Origin: JACCQS01 sp050999295
GTDB lineage: Bacteria > Actinomycetota > Actinomycetes > Mycobacteriales > Geodermatophilaceae
Direction of reading: 5' to 3'
DNA length: 12,271 nt
Assembly (NCBI GenBank): GCA_050999295.1
Contig: JBPCPI010000243.1
Span: 1-12,271 of the forward strand
Part shown: positions 5,426 through 12,271 of the stretch, piece by piece
Layout: each line of letters begins with the position of its first letter
How positions within the stretch are numbered: the first letter of the stretch is position 1
Translations under genes and position numbers: made by a program
The notes under the pieces: model-generated
Seen by the model: the letters and a program-made list of their open reading frames with translations, nothing else
The model's database searches: none
Told to the model about the DNA's origin: nothing

Positions 5426-6859
5426 GTGCAAGATTCGACTTTCTGGCGGGTTGTTTCGGTGTACGACCCGGATGGCGGAGGCGGAGATTTCGGTTACACA
5501 GTTGGCTTGGCCGATCGCGGGTTTCCCGAGCTGCATGTCTGGGCTCGCCCCACGCACGGTAGCGACCCCGGCATGGACTGGGTGTTCAGCAGCCATGACC
5601 AATGCCATCTGCTCAACGATCTCGCAAGACGGTTGCTGAATGGCAACCTTGAGGTCGGGCAGACCTTCAGCCGAACCTATGACGGTGGATTGGTACGAGT
5701 CGATTTCGAGGTCGGCGATCCGGTCACCCGAGCCGATGTGGAAGCGCTACAGGTTGATGAGCAAACCCCGGTTCTTCCGATTCGTTGGTCGCTGCACCGC
5801 CCCGTCGAAGGACGGCTTGGACCGGTCGCCGCCGAACACGTCGACGCGCTGCGCTGGCAGATCGGAGGCATCACGTCAGCTCTCGATCAGGCCGCCGTTC
5901 GTCGACTTCCGGTGAGGTGGCGTCCGCGACCCGAGGTGGACCTTCGCCCCGATCAAAGGTTCGGTCCGCTCACACCGTTGGTGGTCGCGGTCGCAGCGCA
6001 GGTCGCGACGGCTGACGTCGATGAACTTGCCGGGTTCTGCATCGCGGCGATCGCGCTGGAGGGGTCCCATGGACGGGGGATCGGTCATGTTCTGGTGAAA
6101 GCAGAGGCGCGCCCGGTCGGCCGGTCCAAAGCGGTACGCCGAGTCGGCGAGGCCGCTGAGGAGATCGCCCGGATCGTCGCGGCAAGCCCGCAACAGTCCA
6201 CCGGCCCAAGCCGCGCACTCGCGGCCAAGGTTTTCGGCGATGATCGGAGCGCTGACTCGCCTCGCCTGGTTGAGAGCCTGAGTGGCTTGCTGACCGACGC
6301 CATCGTCGCCCTGCTGGCTTTTCAAGTGATCGCCGATATCGGGAGCCCGCAAGCCCGTCGGGCCTGCCTCGGGCCATGGACCTGGGGTCGCACCAACCTC
6401 GTCGTCGCACCCGACCCGATGTTGCGGGCGCACAGGGACGTTCTTGCGCGGGTGCGAACCCTCTTGGTTCCATTGGGTTTTGACCAGTTCCACAAGCTAG
6501 GCGCAGCACGAGACGCGGCCGCGAGATCGGAACTCAAGGGGACAGGAGTGAGCAGCGCAACGGGGCGCGGGTACGCAGAAAGCGAACATTGGATCCGCGG
6601 CGTGGCAATCGGAGAAGGGGTGGGAATGCCTCCGCCGGATCAGTGGCTGTTGGGCACGGATGCGGGATGGACGCTGCTCTTCCTCGCCGATCGTGACCCT
6701 GACGCCCTGGAGTCGATCCTGCTCGCCCTGTCGGTAGTCACCAGCGCGGTAGCTGTCGCCGATCAGGTGCCTGCCGGCGTCCTGGCACCGCTGATCTCGC
6801 CGTACTTGGAGATCCTGCCCGGTCTGGCAGCGGAGGTTGCCAGCCGCGCGGCCGCCTGA
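5426..6859 (+). CDS. DUF4262 domain protein with a long uncharacterised C-terminal part
   Basis: 477-aa protein. The GTG start at 5426 is set by a strong AAGGGAGG (5413-5420) at 5-nt spacing. The first roughly 125 residues resemble DUF4262: FGYTVGLADRGFPELHVW, the CHLLNDLARRLL helix, and a later LPIRWSLHRP stretch. DUF4262 is a family of unknown function. Residues about 130-477 are soluble-looking, rich in Ala, Val and Arg, with no signal peptide or obvious transmembrane helix. They include alpha-helical segments (RRVGEAAEEIARIVAA) and a Trp-containing block near the end (DQWLLGTDAGWTLLFLADRDPD). I recognise no catalytic motif. The gene is probably transcribed alone: 134 bp separate it from dusB and 91 bp from ppdK. 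Codon use matches neighbours, so nothing suggests recent transfer. Confidence 0.8.
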   Translation: MQDSTFWRVVSVYDPDGGGGDFGYTVGLADRGFPELHVWARPTHGSDPGMDWVFSSHDQCHLLNDLARRLLNGNLEVGQTFSRTYDGGLVRVDFEVGDPVTRADVEALQVDEQTPVLPIRWSLHRPVEGRLGPVAAEHVDALRWQIGGITSALDQAAVRRLPVRWRPRPEVDLRPDQRFGPLTPLVVAVAAQVATADVDELAGFCIAAIALEGSHGRGIGHVLVKAEARPVGRSKAVRRVGEAAEEIARIVAASPQQSTGPSRALAAKVFGDDRSADSPRLVESLSGLLTDAIVALLAFQVIADIGSPQARRACLGPWTWGRTNLVVAPDPMLRAHRDVLARVRTLLVPLGFDQFHKLGAARDAAARSELKGTGVSSATGRGYAESEHWIRGVAIGEGVGMPPPDQWLLGTDAGWTLLFLADRDPDALESILLALSVVTSAVAVADQVPAGVLAPLISPYLEILPGLAAEVASRAAA

Positions 6860-6897
6860 CGTGGTACCCCGGCTGGCGAATGAGGCCGCTGGATAGA

Positions 6898-6908
6898 GAG
6901 ACTGTCTC
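6898..6908. promoter_or_regulatory. Short palindrome upstream of ppdK
   Basis: GAGAC, T, GTCTC is a perfect 11-bp inverted repeat 42 nt before the ppdK start, inside the only likely promoter space for that gene. It could be an operator half-site pair. A palindrome this short is weak evidence alone. Confidence 0.25.
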
Positions 6909-6936
6909 CAACGTGGGACGCAGCGATGCAGCACAC

Positions 6937-6942
6937 AGGAGG
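6937..6942 (+). promoter_or_regulatory. Ribosome binding site of ppdK
   Basis: A perfect AGGAGG lies 8 nt before the GTG at 6951 and fixes the ppdK start. It implies efficient translation. Confidence 0.75.
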
Positions 6943-6950
6943 CAGTCCGG

Positions 6951-9635
6951 GTGAGTGAGAAATACGTGTACGACTTCGCCGAGGGCAACAAGGACCTCAA
7001 GGACCTGCTCGGCGGCAAGGGAGCCAACCTCGCCGAGATGACCAATCTCGGCCTGCCCGTACCACCCGGATTCATCATCACCACGCAAGCCTGCAAGGTC
7101 TTCCTGGACAGCGGTACCGCGCCCAAGGAACTCTCCGACGAGGTGAGTGAGCACCTCAAAGCCCTCGAGGACACGATGGGCAAGAAGCTCGGCGACCCCA
7201 CCGACCCGCTGCTGGTCTCGGTCCGATCCGGCGCCAAGTTCTCGATGCCGGGAATGATGGAGACCGTCCTGAACGTCGGGCTCAACGACGATTCGGTACA
7301 GGGTCTGGCCAAGCAGTCCGGTTCGGACCGGTTCGCCTGGGACTCCTACCGGCGGCTGATCCAGATGTTCGGCAAAACCGTGCTCGACATCGACGGGGAC
7401 CATTTCGAGGACGCCATCGACGAGGCGAAGAATGCCAAGGGGACCGACAACGACCTCGACCTCGATGCGGCGGACCTCCAATCATTGGTCGAGCACTTCA
7501 AGGGCGTCGTACGCGAGCGGGCCGGGCGCGATTTCCCTACCGACCCCCGGGAGCAGATGGACCTCGCCGTCGAAGCAGTCTTCAACTCGTGGAACGCCGA
7601 CCGCGCCATCCTCTACCGCCGCCAGGAACGCATCCCCGCTGACCTCGGCACGGCCGTCAACATCTGCTCGATGGTCTTCGGCAACCTCGGCTCGGACTCC
7701 GGTACCGGCGTCGCCTTCACCCGCGATCCGGGCAGTGGTGAGCAGGGGGTCTACGGCGACTACTTGCAGAACGCCCAGGGCGAGGACGTCGTCGCCGGCG
7801 TACGGAACACGTTGCCGCTCACTGACCTTGAGAAGATCGACAAGCCGGCCTATGACGAGTTGACGGCCATCATGGCAAAGCTCGAGGGGCACTACCGCGA
7901 CCTGTGTGACATTGAGTTCACCGTCGAGCGCAACAAGCTGTGGATGCTGCAGACCCGGATCGGGAAACGCACGGCCGGTGCTGCCTTCGTGGTCGCCAAC
8001 CAGCTCGTCGACGAAGGCATGATCGACCTCGACGAAGCGCTGCAACGAGTCACGGGGGCGCAGCTGATGCAGCTGATGTTCCCGAAATTCGACGACGACG
8101 CGGGCAAGCAGCAGATCGCCAAGGGCATGAATGCCTCGCCCGGCGCAGCCGTCGGCAAGGTCGTCTTCTCCTCCGCGCGAGCTGTCGAGATGGCCGAGCA
8201 GGGTGAGAAGGTCATCCTGGTCCGGCGGGAGACCAATCCCGACGATCTCGCGGGAATGATTGCCGCCCAAGGCATCCTGACCTCGCGCGGGGGAAAGACC
8301 TCGCATGCCGCCGTGGTCGCCCGCGGGATGGGCAAGACCTGCGTGTGCGGCGCCGACGCGCTGCAGGTTGACCTGAAGGGAAACAAGTTCACCGCTCCTG
8401 GCGACATCGTGGTCAACGAGGGCGACGTCGTGTCCATCGACGGCACGTCCGGCGCGGTCTACCTGGGCGAGGTTCCGGTCTCGCCGTCTGCGGTGGTGCA
8501 GTACTTCGAGGGCAGCCTGGACCCCGAGGCGCAGGACGCCGGCGAACTCGTGAAAGCAGTGCACCGCTTCATGACTCACACCGACGAGGTACGGCGGCTC
8601 AAGGTACGCGCCAACTCCGACACCCCGGAAGACTCGCAGCGCGCCCGCCGCTTCGGAGCGCAGGGGATCGGGCTGTGCCGGACCGAGCACATGTTCCTCG
8701 GCGACCGGCGTCAGCTGGTCGAGGAGCTCATCCTGGCCGACACCGACGACGGGCGCCAAGCCGCCCTCGACGCTCTCGAGCCGTTGCAGCGCGCGGACTT
8801 CGTCGGGATCTTCGAGGCGATGGACGGGCTGCCGGTGACCGTACGGCTGATCGACCCGCCCCTGCACGAGTTCCTGCCGGACATCACCGACCTGTCGGTT
8901 GCTGTGGCCTTGGCCGAAGAGCGCGGCCAGCCCGACGAGAAGGCGGCGCGGCTGCTCACCGAGGTATGCCGGCTGCACGAGTCCAACCCGATGCTGGGAC
9001 TGCGTGGAGTGCGACTCGGGCTGGCCATTCCCGGCCTGTTCAAGATGCAGGTACGCGCGATCGCCGAGGCGGCGGCGGAGTGCAAGCAGGCAGGTGGCGA
9101 CCCACGACCGGAGATCATGATCCCGCTGGTCGGCGCTGTCCAAGAACTCGAAGCCATTCGCGAGGAAACCGAAGCCGTGCTGGCCGAGGTGGCAGAAGCC
9201 GAAGGGGTGGACGTGCCCGCACTCATCGGCACGATGATCGAGGTGCCTCGCGCTGCGCTCACCGCGGGCGACATCGCCGGAGCGGCCGAGTTCTTCTCGT
9301 TCGGGACCAACGACCTGACCCAGATGGGCTGGGGCTTCTCCCGTGACGACGTGGAGGCATCCTTCTTTTCGACCTACCTGAACAAGGGCATCTTCGGCGT
9401 ATCCCCGTTCGAGTCCCTAGACACCGAAGGCATCGGCAGGCTGATCCGGATCGCGGTGAAGGAGGGTCGCGCGGCCAAGCCGGACCTACACCTGGGCGTG
9501 TGCGGTGAGCACGGCGGTGATCCCGATTCCGTGCACTTCTTCCACGAGGTCGGCCTCGACTACGTGTCCTGCTCGCCGTTCCGGATCCCGGTGGCCCGGT
9601 TGGAGGCCGGTCGCGCCGCACTGTCATCCCAGTAA
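6951..9635 (+). CDS. ppdK: Pyruvate, phosphate dikinase
   Basis: Interconverts pyruvate + ATP + Pi and phosphoenolpyruvate + AMP + PPi. 894 aa, standard length for PPDK. The GTG start follows a perfect AGGAGG. The N-terminal ATP-grasp domain (about 1-340) shows the GGKGANLAEM loop, SVRSGAKFSMPGMMETVLN, and the GTGVAFTRDP segment. The swivelling phosphohistidine domain (about 385-515) carries GGKTSHAAVVARG with phospho-carrier His at residue 452; Thr450, two residues before, is the position phosphorylated by regulatory proteins in plant-type PPDK. The C-terminal PEP/pyruvate TIM barrel (about 540-890) has LCRTEHMF, MLGLRGVRLG, GTNDLTQMGWG and the catalytic Cys in CGEHGGDPDSV (C851). In propionibacteria PPDK is a known link between pyruvate and PEP in gluconeogenic and anaplerotic flux. 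No PPDK regulatory protein gene is adjacent. Codon use is typical of the window. Confidence 0.97.
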   Translation: MSEKYVYDFAEGNKDLKDLLGGKGANLAEMTNLGLPVPPGFIITTQACKVFLDSGTAPKELSDEVSEHLKALEDTMGKKLGDPTDPLLVSVRSGAKFSMPGMMETVLNVGLNDDSVQGLAKQSGSDRFAWDSYRRLIQMFGKTVLDIDGDHFEDAIDEAKNAKGTDNDLDLDAADLQSLVEHFKGVVRERAGRDFPTDPREQMDLAVEAVFNSWNADRAILYRRQERIPADLGTAVNICSMVFGNLGSDSGTGVAFTRDPGSGEQGVYGDYLQNAQGEDVVAGVRNTLPLTDLEKIDKPAYDELTAIMAKLEGHYRDLCDIEFTVERNKLWMLQTRIGKRTAGAAFVVANQLVDEGMIDLDEALQRVTGAQLMQLMFPKFDDDAGKQQIAKGMNASPGAAVGKVVFSSARAVEMAEQGEKVILVRRETNPDDLAGMIAAQGILTSRGGKTSHAAVVARGMGKTCVCGADALQVDLKGNKFTAPGDIVVNEGDVVSIDGTSGAVYLGEVPVSPSAVVQYFEGSLDPEAQDAGELVKAVHRFMTHTDEVRRLKVRANSDTPEDSQRARRFGAQGIGLCRTEHMFLGDRRQLVEELILADTDDGRQAALDALEPLQRADFVGIFEAMDGLPVTVRLIDPPLHEFLPDITDLSVAVALAEERGQPDEKAARLLTEVCRLHESNPMLGLRGVRLGLAIPGLFKMQVRAIAEAAAECKQAGGDPRPEIMIPLVGAVQELEAIREETEAVLAEVAEAEGVDVPALIGTMIEVPRAALTAGDIAGAAEFFSFGTNDLTQMGWGFSRDDVEASFFSTYLNKGIFGVSPFESLDTEGIGRLIRIAVKEGRAAKPDLHLGVCGEHGGDPDSVHFFHEVGLDYVSCSPFRIPVARLEAGRAALSSQ

Positions 9636-9637
9636 GG

Positions 9638-9666
9638 GCAGGAGCCGGCTGCGGCCGGGCTCCTGC
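9638..9666 (+). terminator. Strong hairpin after ppdK
   Basis: GCAGGAGCC (9638-9646) and GGCTCCTGC (9658-9666) pair perfectly over 9 bp. The stem can extend inward with one bulge to a TGCG loop, 3 nt after the ppdK stop. There is no T tract, as in the U-poor terminators proposed for actinobacteria. It separates ppdK from the following gene group. Confidence 0.6.
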
Positions 9667-9721
9667 ACTCGACGCGGGCGAAACCAGCGACGCGTCGGCG
9701 TCCCGTGGTACCCATAATGGT

Positions 9722-10339
9722 GTGATCGGCATCGTCGGGCGGGTGGTCGCGGCCTTTGTGGTGGCTGTCGGCCTGATCGTGGGCACGACGGCGGTCAACG
9801 TCTGGTGGACCGCGCGCCAGGACGAGCATCCGGTCTCCGACGCGATCGTTGTCCTCGGTTCAGCGCAGTACAACGGAAGGCCGTCGCCGATCTTCGAGGC
9901 CCGCCTCGATCACGCGCTCGATCTGTACAACGCCGACGTGGCACCGATGATCATCACCGTGGGCGGCCGCCAGGAAGGCGACCTGTACACCGAGGCCGAG
10001 GCCGGGCTGTTGTGGCTGGCCGACGAGGGCGTGCCGGAGGAGGCGCTGAGGGCCATTCCTGACGGGACCGACACGTTGAAGAGTCTGCAGGCCGTAGCCG
10101 CACTGTTCGCCGAGCAGGGGCTGTCCACGGCCGTCCTGGTCACCGACCCCTGGCATGCGCTGCGGGCGACGCGGATGGCCACCGATGCTGGCATCGTTGC
10201 CTCGAGTTCGCCCACCCGTCAGGGGCCCGCGGTGCAGACTCGGTCCACGCAGGTCCGGTACATCGCGCGCGAGACCGCGGCGTACCTGTTCTATCGGCTC
10301 ACTGGTTCCAGCACGACCGGAGCACCAGGCATCAACTAG
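9722..10339 (+). CDS. YdcF/SanA-like DUF218 membrane-anchored protein
   Basis: 205 aa from GTG 9722. Residues about 3-26 (IVGRVVAAFVVAVGLIVGT) form an N-terminal membrane anchor or uncleaved signal, with the rest probably extracytoplasmic. The DUF218 domain shows DAIVVLGSAQYNGRPSP (from D40), FEARLDHALDLY, the IITVGGRQ strand, a DTLKSLQ segment and a VLVTDPWHALRATRM motif (H145). Some members (SanA, YdcF) affect envelope barrier function or bind S-adenosylmethionine, but the reaction here is unknown. Start choice is uncertain: there is no Shine-Dalgarno, and a CATAAT (-10-like) lies at 9713-9718, only 3 nt before the GTG, so translation could begin at the in-frame GTG 9743 instead. It follows the ppdK terminator and is 13 bp from the next gene, so the two are probably co-transcribed. 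Confidence 0.85.
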   Translation: MIGIVGRVVAAFVVAVGLIVGTTAVNVWWTARQDEHPVSDAIVVLGSAQYNGRPSPIFEARLDHALDLYNADVAPMIITVGGRQEGDLYTEAEAGLLWLADEGVPEEALRAIPDGTDTLKSLQAVAALFAEQGLSTAVLVTDPWHALRATRMATDAGIVASSSPTRQGPAVQTRSTQVRYIARETAAYLFYRLTGSSTTGAPGIN

Positions 10340-10352
10340 CTGGGAGACCAAC

Positions 10353-10874
10353 ATGCTCGAGATCGGCAAGGTCAAGGACAAGCAGGCGCCCATCCTCCGT
10401 GGCGAGGAGGTCGTTGCCGTCCTGGCGGCCTCCGACTGGAAGGAGGAAGCCACTCTCACCCGGGGTGAGATGGTATGGAAGCTGCGCTCGCGCAAGGGAA
10501 AGCGGCTGGTCGGGACGCTGAGCACCGATCCCGAGGTCAGCGACACCGGTGAGCAGGCGAGGTTCCTGGCAGAGCAGACGTCCTGGTGGCGGGGCACCTG
10601 GGACGTCACCCTCGACGGCGTGCGGTACACGCTGGGTCCAAAATCGGTCTGGCGCGGCACACAGAGGATCGAGCGAAGCGGTCAGGAGGTGGCCGTCAGC
10701 GGTACGGTCGGAACCTGGTCCCCGCGGGTCACCCTCGAAGCTGGCGAGGACGTCCCACTCGATCATCAGCTCTTCTTGCTCTGGATGGTGTTCATCCTCA
10801 ACCGTCGCGCGGCCAATGCGGCTACCAGCACCGCCGCCATCGGGGGCGCCACCGCGGCGGCTGGCAGTTCTTGA
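10353..10874 (+). CDS. Hypothetical protein, possible LURP-one/tubby-like beta-barrel
   Basis: 173 aa. ATG 10353 is chosen over the longer open frame because GGGAG (10342-10346) lies 6 nt upstream and the preceding residues overlap the YdcF-like gene in another frame. The body (about 1-125) is a series of short beta-like strands with regularly spaced Trp residues (MVWKLRSRKGKRLVGTLS, TSWWRGTWDVTLDG, YTLGPKSVWRG). It ends in a hydrophobic helix (LDHQLFLLWMVFILNRR, about 136-152) and an Ala/Gly/Thr tail. Strands wrapping a hydrophobic C-terminal helix are the plan of LURP-one/tubby/scramblase-like barrels; I infer this from pattern only, with no sequence-level match. An alternative is an unrelated actinobacterial conserved hypothetical. 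It lies 13 bp after the YdcF-like gene and 34 bp before dnaG, suggesting one transcript. Confidence 0.7.
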   Translation: MLEIGKVKDKQAPILRGEEVVAVLAASDWKEEATLTRGEMVWKLRSRKGKRLVGTLSTDPEVSDTGEQARFLAEQTSWWRGTWDVTLDGVRYTLGPKSVWRGTQRIERSGQEVAVSGTVGTWSPRVTLEAGEDVPLDHQLFLLWMVFILNRRAANAATSTAAIGGATAAAGSS

Positions 10875-10908
10875 CGGCGTTGGCGACCATGACCAGCAGT
10901 CTCTGTCA

Positions 10909-12271
10909 ATGAGGATTCGCAACGAGGACATCGCGCTCGTCCGGGAGCGATCGGCAATCGACGAGATCGTCGCGGAACACCTCCAACTCCGCCGCGCCGG
11001 CGGCGGAAGCCTCAAGGGCCTGTGCCCCTTCCACGACGAGAAGTCGCCCTCCTTCCAGGTTACGCCCGCTAGAGGGCTCTTTTATTGCCTAGCCGGGGAG
11101 ACCAGGGTCCTCACGTGGAACGGCGTTCGTGCCATTCGTGACCTTGCTGGCGGCACACACAGGATCCTCGGTCGAGACGCCAACTGGGTGCCGGCGCCGT
11201 TCTACTCGTTCGGGATGCAGCCCCTGATGAAGATTTCTTTAGGGCGCAACGGCCAGCACAAGGTCATCCATGCCACTGCCGAACACCGCTGGTTCGTCAC
11301 CGGTGGTCGTGACCGCGGCCGTGATCGGGAAGTGCTCACCGACGCCTTACGACCCGGTCACCGGCTTCGCGCTACCTACCCACGGCGCCAGATCAGCCGT
11401 ACGCCACCGTCTCCGTTCGGGATCGCGCACGGGTTCACCTTCGGTGCCGGTGCACGCCTGAATCGGGGCAGCGTCGCCAACTTTGACCCGGTCAAGGACG
11501 TCGAGTTGTTGAAGTACTTTCCGAACAGCTACGTCGGGTCGTACGGGTCACAGCTCAGGGCATTACACCTTCCCGGCTACTTCAAGGACCTGCCCAGCCT
11601 CGACGAGTCCGGCTCCTACCTGTACGGGTGGCTGGCGGGCTACTTCGCGGCCGATGGCTGCGTCGCCAAAGATGGAACGCTGATCCTGAACTCGGCGGAG
11701 CGCGAAAACCTCGTTTTCGTCCGAGATGTCTGCACCCGGTTGGGCATCGGCACGTACGCCGTCACTGACCAGATCCGTACCGGATTCCCCGGCCGTGAGC
11801 CTTCGTCGCTGGATCGGATTCACCTCGTGAACGAGGACCTCACCGAGGACTTCTTCCTGCTCTCCCAGCATCGGCTGCGCTTCGCCGGTAACAGCAAGGC
11901 GTTCGCCCGCTGTGGCTGGGTGATCAACAGCGTCGAGCCGACAGAGCGCGTTGAGGAGGTGTTCTGCGCGATCGTGGAAGAGGGGCATGCCTTCGCACTC
12001 GAGGACAACATCCTCACCGGAAACTGTTTCGGTTGCGGGGCCGGCGGGGACGTGATCCGGTTCGTGGAGCAGGTCGAGCACCTGTCCTTCACCGAGTCCG
12101 TAGAGCGCCTGGCCACCCGTGCGGGCATCCAATTGCGTTACGAGGACACCGGATCCGGGCCTGGCCGGGCCAGCGCGCCGGAAAGAAAGCGGGGACGGCT
12201 GCTCGAGGCAAACAAAACCGCCGCGGCCTTCTACGCCGAACGAATGGCCAGTGAGGAGGTGATGCAGGCCC
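10909..12271 (+). CDS. dnaG: DNA primase DnaG, intein-containing, 5' part (runs off the window)
   Basis: Replicative primase that makes RNA primers at the fork. The frame runs from ATG 10909 through the window end (454 codons, no stop), so only the N-terminal zinc-binding domain and the start of the catalytic region are present. The extein reads MRIRNEDIALVRERSAIDEI, then SLKGLCPFHDEKSPSF, a typical actinobacterial DnaG start. Zinc ligands are C39 and H42; the third and fourth lie after a 313-residue in-frame insertion (precursor residues 60-372) as C373 and C376. Removing the insertion gives GLFY joined to CFGCGAGGDVIRF and the spacing C-x2-H-x17-C-x2-C expected of DnaG. The C-extein continues through FTESVERLATRAGI. 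The start lacks a visible Shine-Dalgarno, and no other ATG or GTG is in frame nearby. Codons just before the insertion (GTT, GCT, AGA, TTT, TAT) are A/T-richer than those further upstream. Confidence 0.95.
   Translation, partial: MRIRNEDIALVRERSAIDEIVAEHLQLRRAGGGSLKGLCPFHDEKSPSFQVTPARGLFYCLAGETRVLTWNGVRAIRDLAGGTHRILGRDANWVPAPFYSFGMQPLMKISLGRNGQHKVIHATAEHRWFVTGGRDRGRDREVLTDALRPGHRLRATYPRRQISRTPPSPFGIAHGFTFGAGARLNRGSVANFDPVKDVELLKYFPNSYVGSYGSQLRALHLPGYFKDLPSLDESGSYLYGWLAGYFAADGCVAKDGTLILNSAERENLVFVRDVCTRLGIGTYAVTDQIRTGFPGREPSSLDRIHLVNEDLTEDFFLLSQHRLRFAGNSKAFARCGWVINSVEPTERVEEVFCAIVEEGHAFALEDNILTGNCFGCGAGGDVIRFVEQVEHLSFTESVERLATRAGIQLRYEDTGSGPGRASAPERKRGRLLEANKTAAAFYAERMASEEVMQA
11086..12024 (+). 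mobile_element. In-frame intein with LAGLIDADG homing endonuclease, in the DnaG zinc motif
   Basis: 313-residue protein intron; numbering below is within the intein. Block A starts at Cys1: CLAGETRVLTWNGVRAIRDL. Block B is HATAEHRWFV, with the T-x-x-H motif at T64-H67. The endonuclease domain shows a DOD motif, WLAGYFAADG (L183-G191, Asp190 as metal-binding candidate), followed by LNSAERENLVFVRDVC. A second LAGLIDADG motif is not obvious; DLTEDFFLLSQHRLRF may be its degenerate counterpart. Block F is EEVFCAIVEEGHAFALEDN, with Cys294 where Asp is common and His301, and the intein ends ILTGN. The last residue is Asn313; the penultimate is Gly rather than the usual His, a variant known in some inteins. 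The next residue is Cys, as expected for class 1 splicing. The frame is intact across both junctions, so both splicing and endonuclease parts look potentially active. Similar TGN-ending inteins occur in actinobacteria and their phages, suggesting phage-mediated spread (inference). Confidence 0.93.

Noticed and set aside
7482..9143. 553-codon open frame on the - strand opposite ppdK
   Set aside because: Mirror frame of ppdK codon bias, without start signals or recognisable motifs.
9713..9718. CATAAT as a leaderless promoter for the YdcF-like gene
   Set aside because: It is only 3 nt from the GTG at 9722, too close for initiation at that codon, and lacks a -35. It was noted as a start-choice caveat instead of a promoter feature.
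11089..11470. dnaG looks broken a few dozen codons after its start, as if a pseudogene
   Set aside because: The frame is continuous from 10909 to the window end. The apparent foreign insert has all expected intein blocks, and its removal restores the exact zinc-motif spacing.
11563..12132. 189-codon - strand frame across the intein
   Set aside because: Antisense to the intein coding frame, with no ribosome binding site or family pattern.

Overview
The window comes from a high-GC Gram-positive bacterium (Actinomycetota). The evidence is strong G/C bias at third codon positions, frequent GTG starts, at least one promoter that looks leaderless, and a core-gene order (glycyl-tRNA synthetase, DusB, pyruvate phosphate dikinase, DnaG) that I associate, by inference only, with Propionibacteriaceae and relatives. 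No rRNA, tRNA, IS element, CRISPR array or prophage module is visible.

Layout. (1) 151-1542: glycyl-tRNA synthetase, + strand. (2) 1644-4107: an accessory stretch. It holds a secreted polysaccharide-lyase-like protein on the + strand, a degraded-looking segment (about 2600-3053), then two genes on the - strand: a C-terminally truncated AbiEi-like protein and a 61-aa acidic, Pro/Gly-rich disordered protein. Three copies of a 45-bp imperfect palindrome (3035-3079, 3781-3825, 4058-4102) punctuate these two genes, one gene per interval, with the gene 3' ends at or next to an element. (3) 4134-9635: core or semi-core genes on the + strand: dusB (probably leaderless), a DUF4262-family protein, and ppdK. 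A hairpin terminator follows ppdK. (4) 9722-12271: a YdcF/SanA-like DUF218 membrane protein, a 173-aa protein of possible LURP-one/tubby-like fold, and dnaG, closely packed on the + strand. dnaG runs off the right edge.

The main discovery is that dnaG is interrupted in frame by a 313-residue intein (11086-12024). It sits immediately before the third zinc ligand of the primase zinc-binding domain. It has an N-terminal Cys block A, a TAEH block B, a LAGLIDADG-type homing-endonuclease motif and a C-terminal TGN/Cys junction. Removing it restores a C-x2-H-x17-C-x2-C primase zinc motif. Because dnaG has no stop codon inside the window, a simple stop-to-stop ORF search misses it, and the intein could be mistaken for a broken gene.

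The core genes serve translation (GlyRS, tRNA dihydrouridylation), pyruvate/PEP interconversion (PPDK) and replication priming (DnaG). They are not one pathway; the shared strand mainly reflects conserved chromosomal order.
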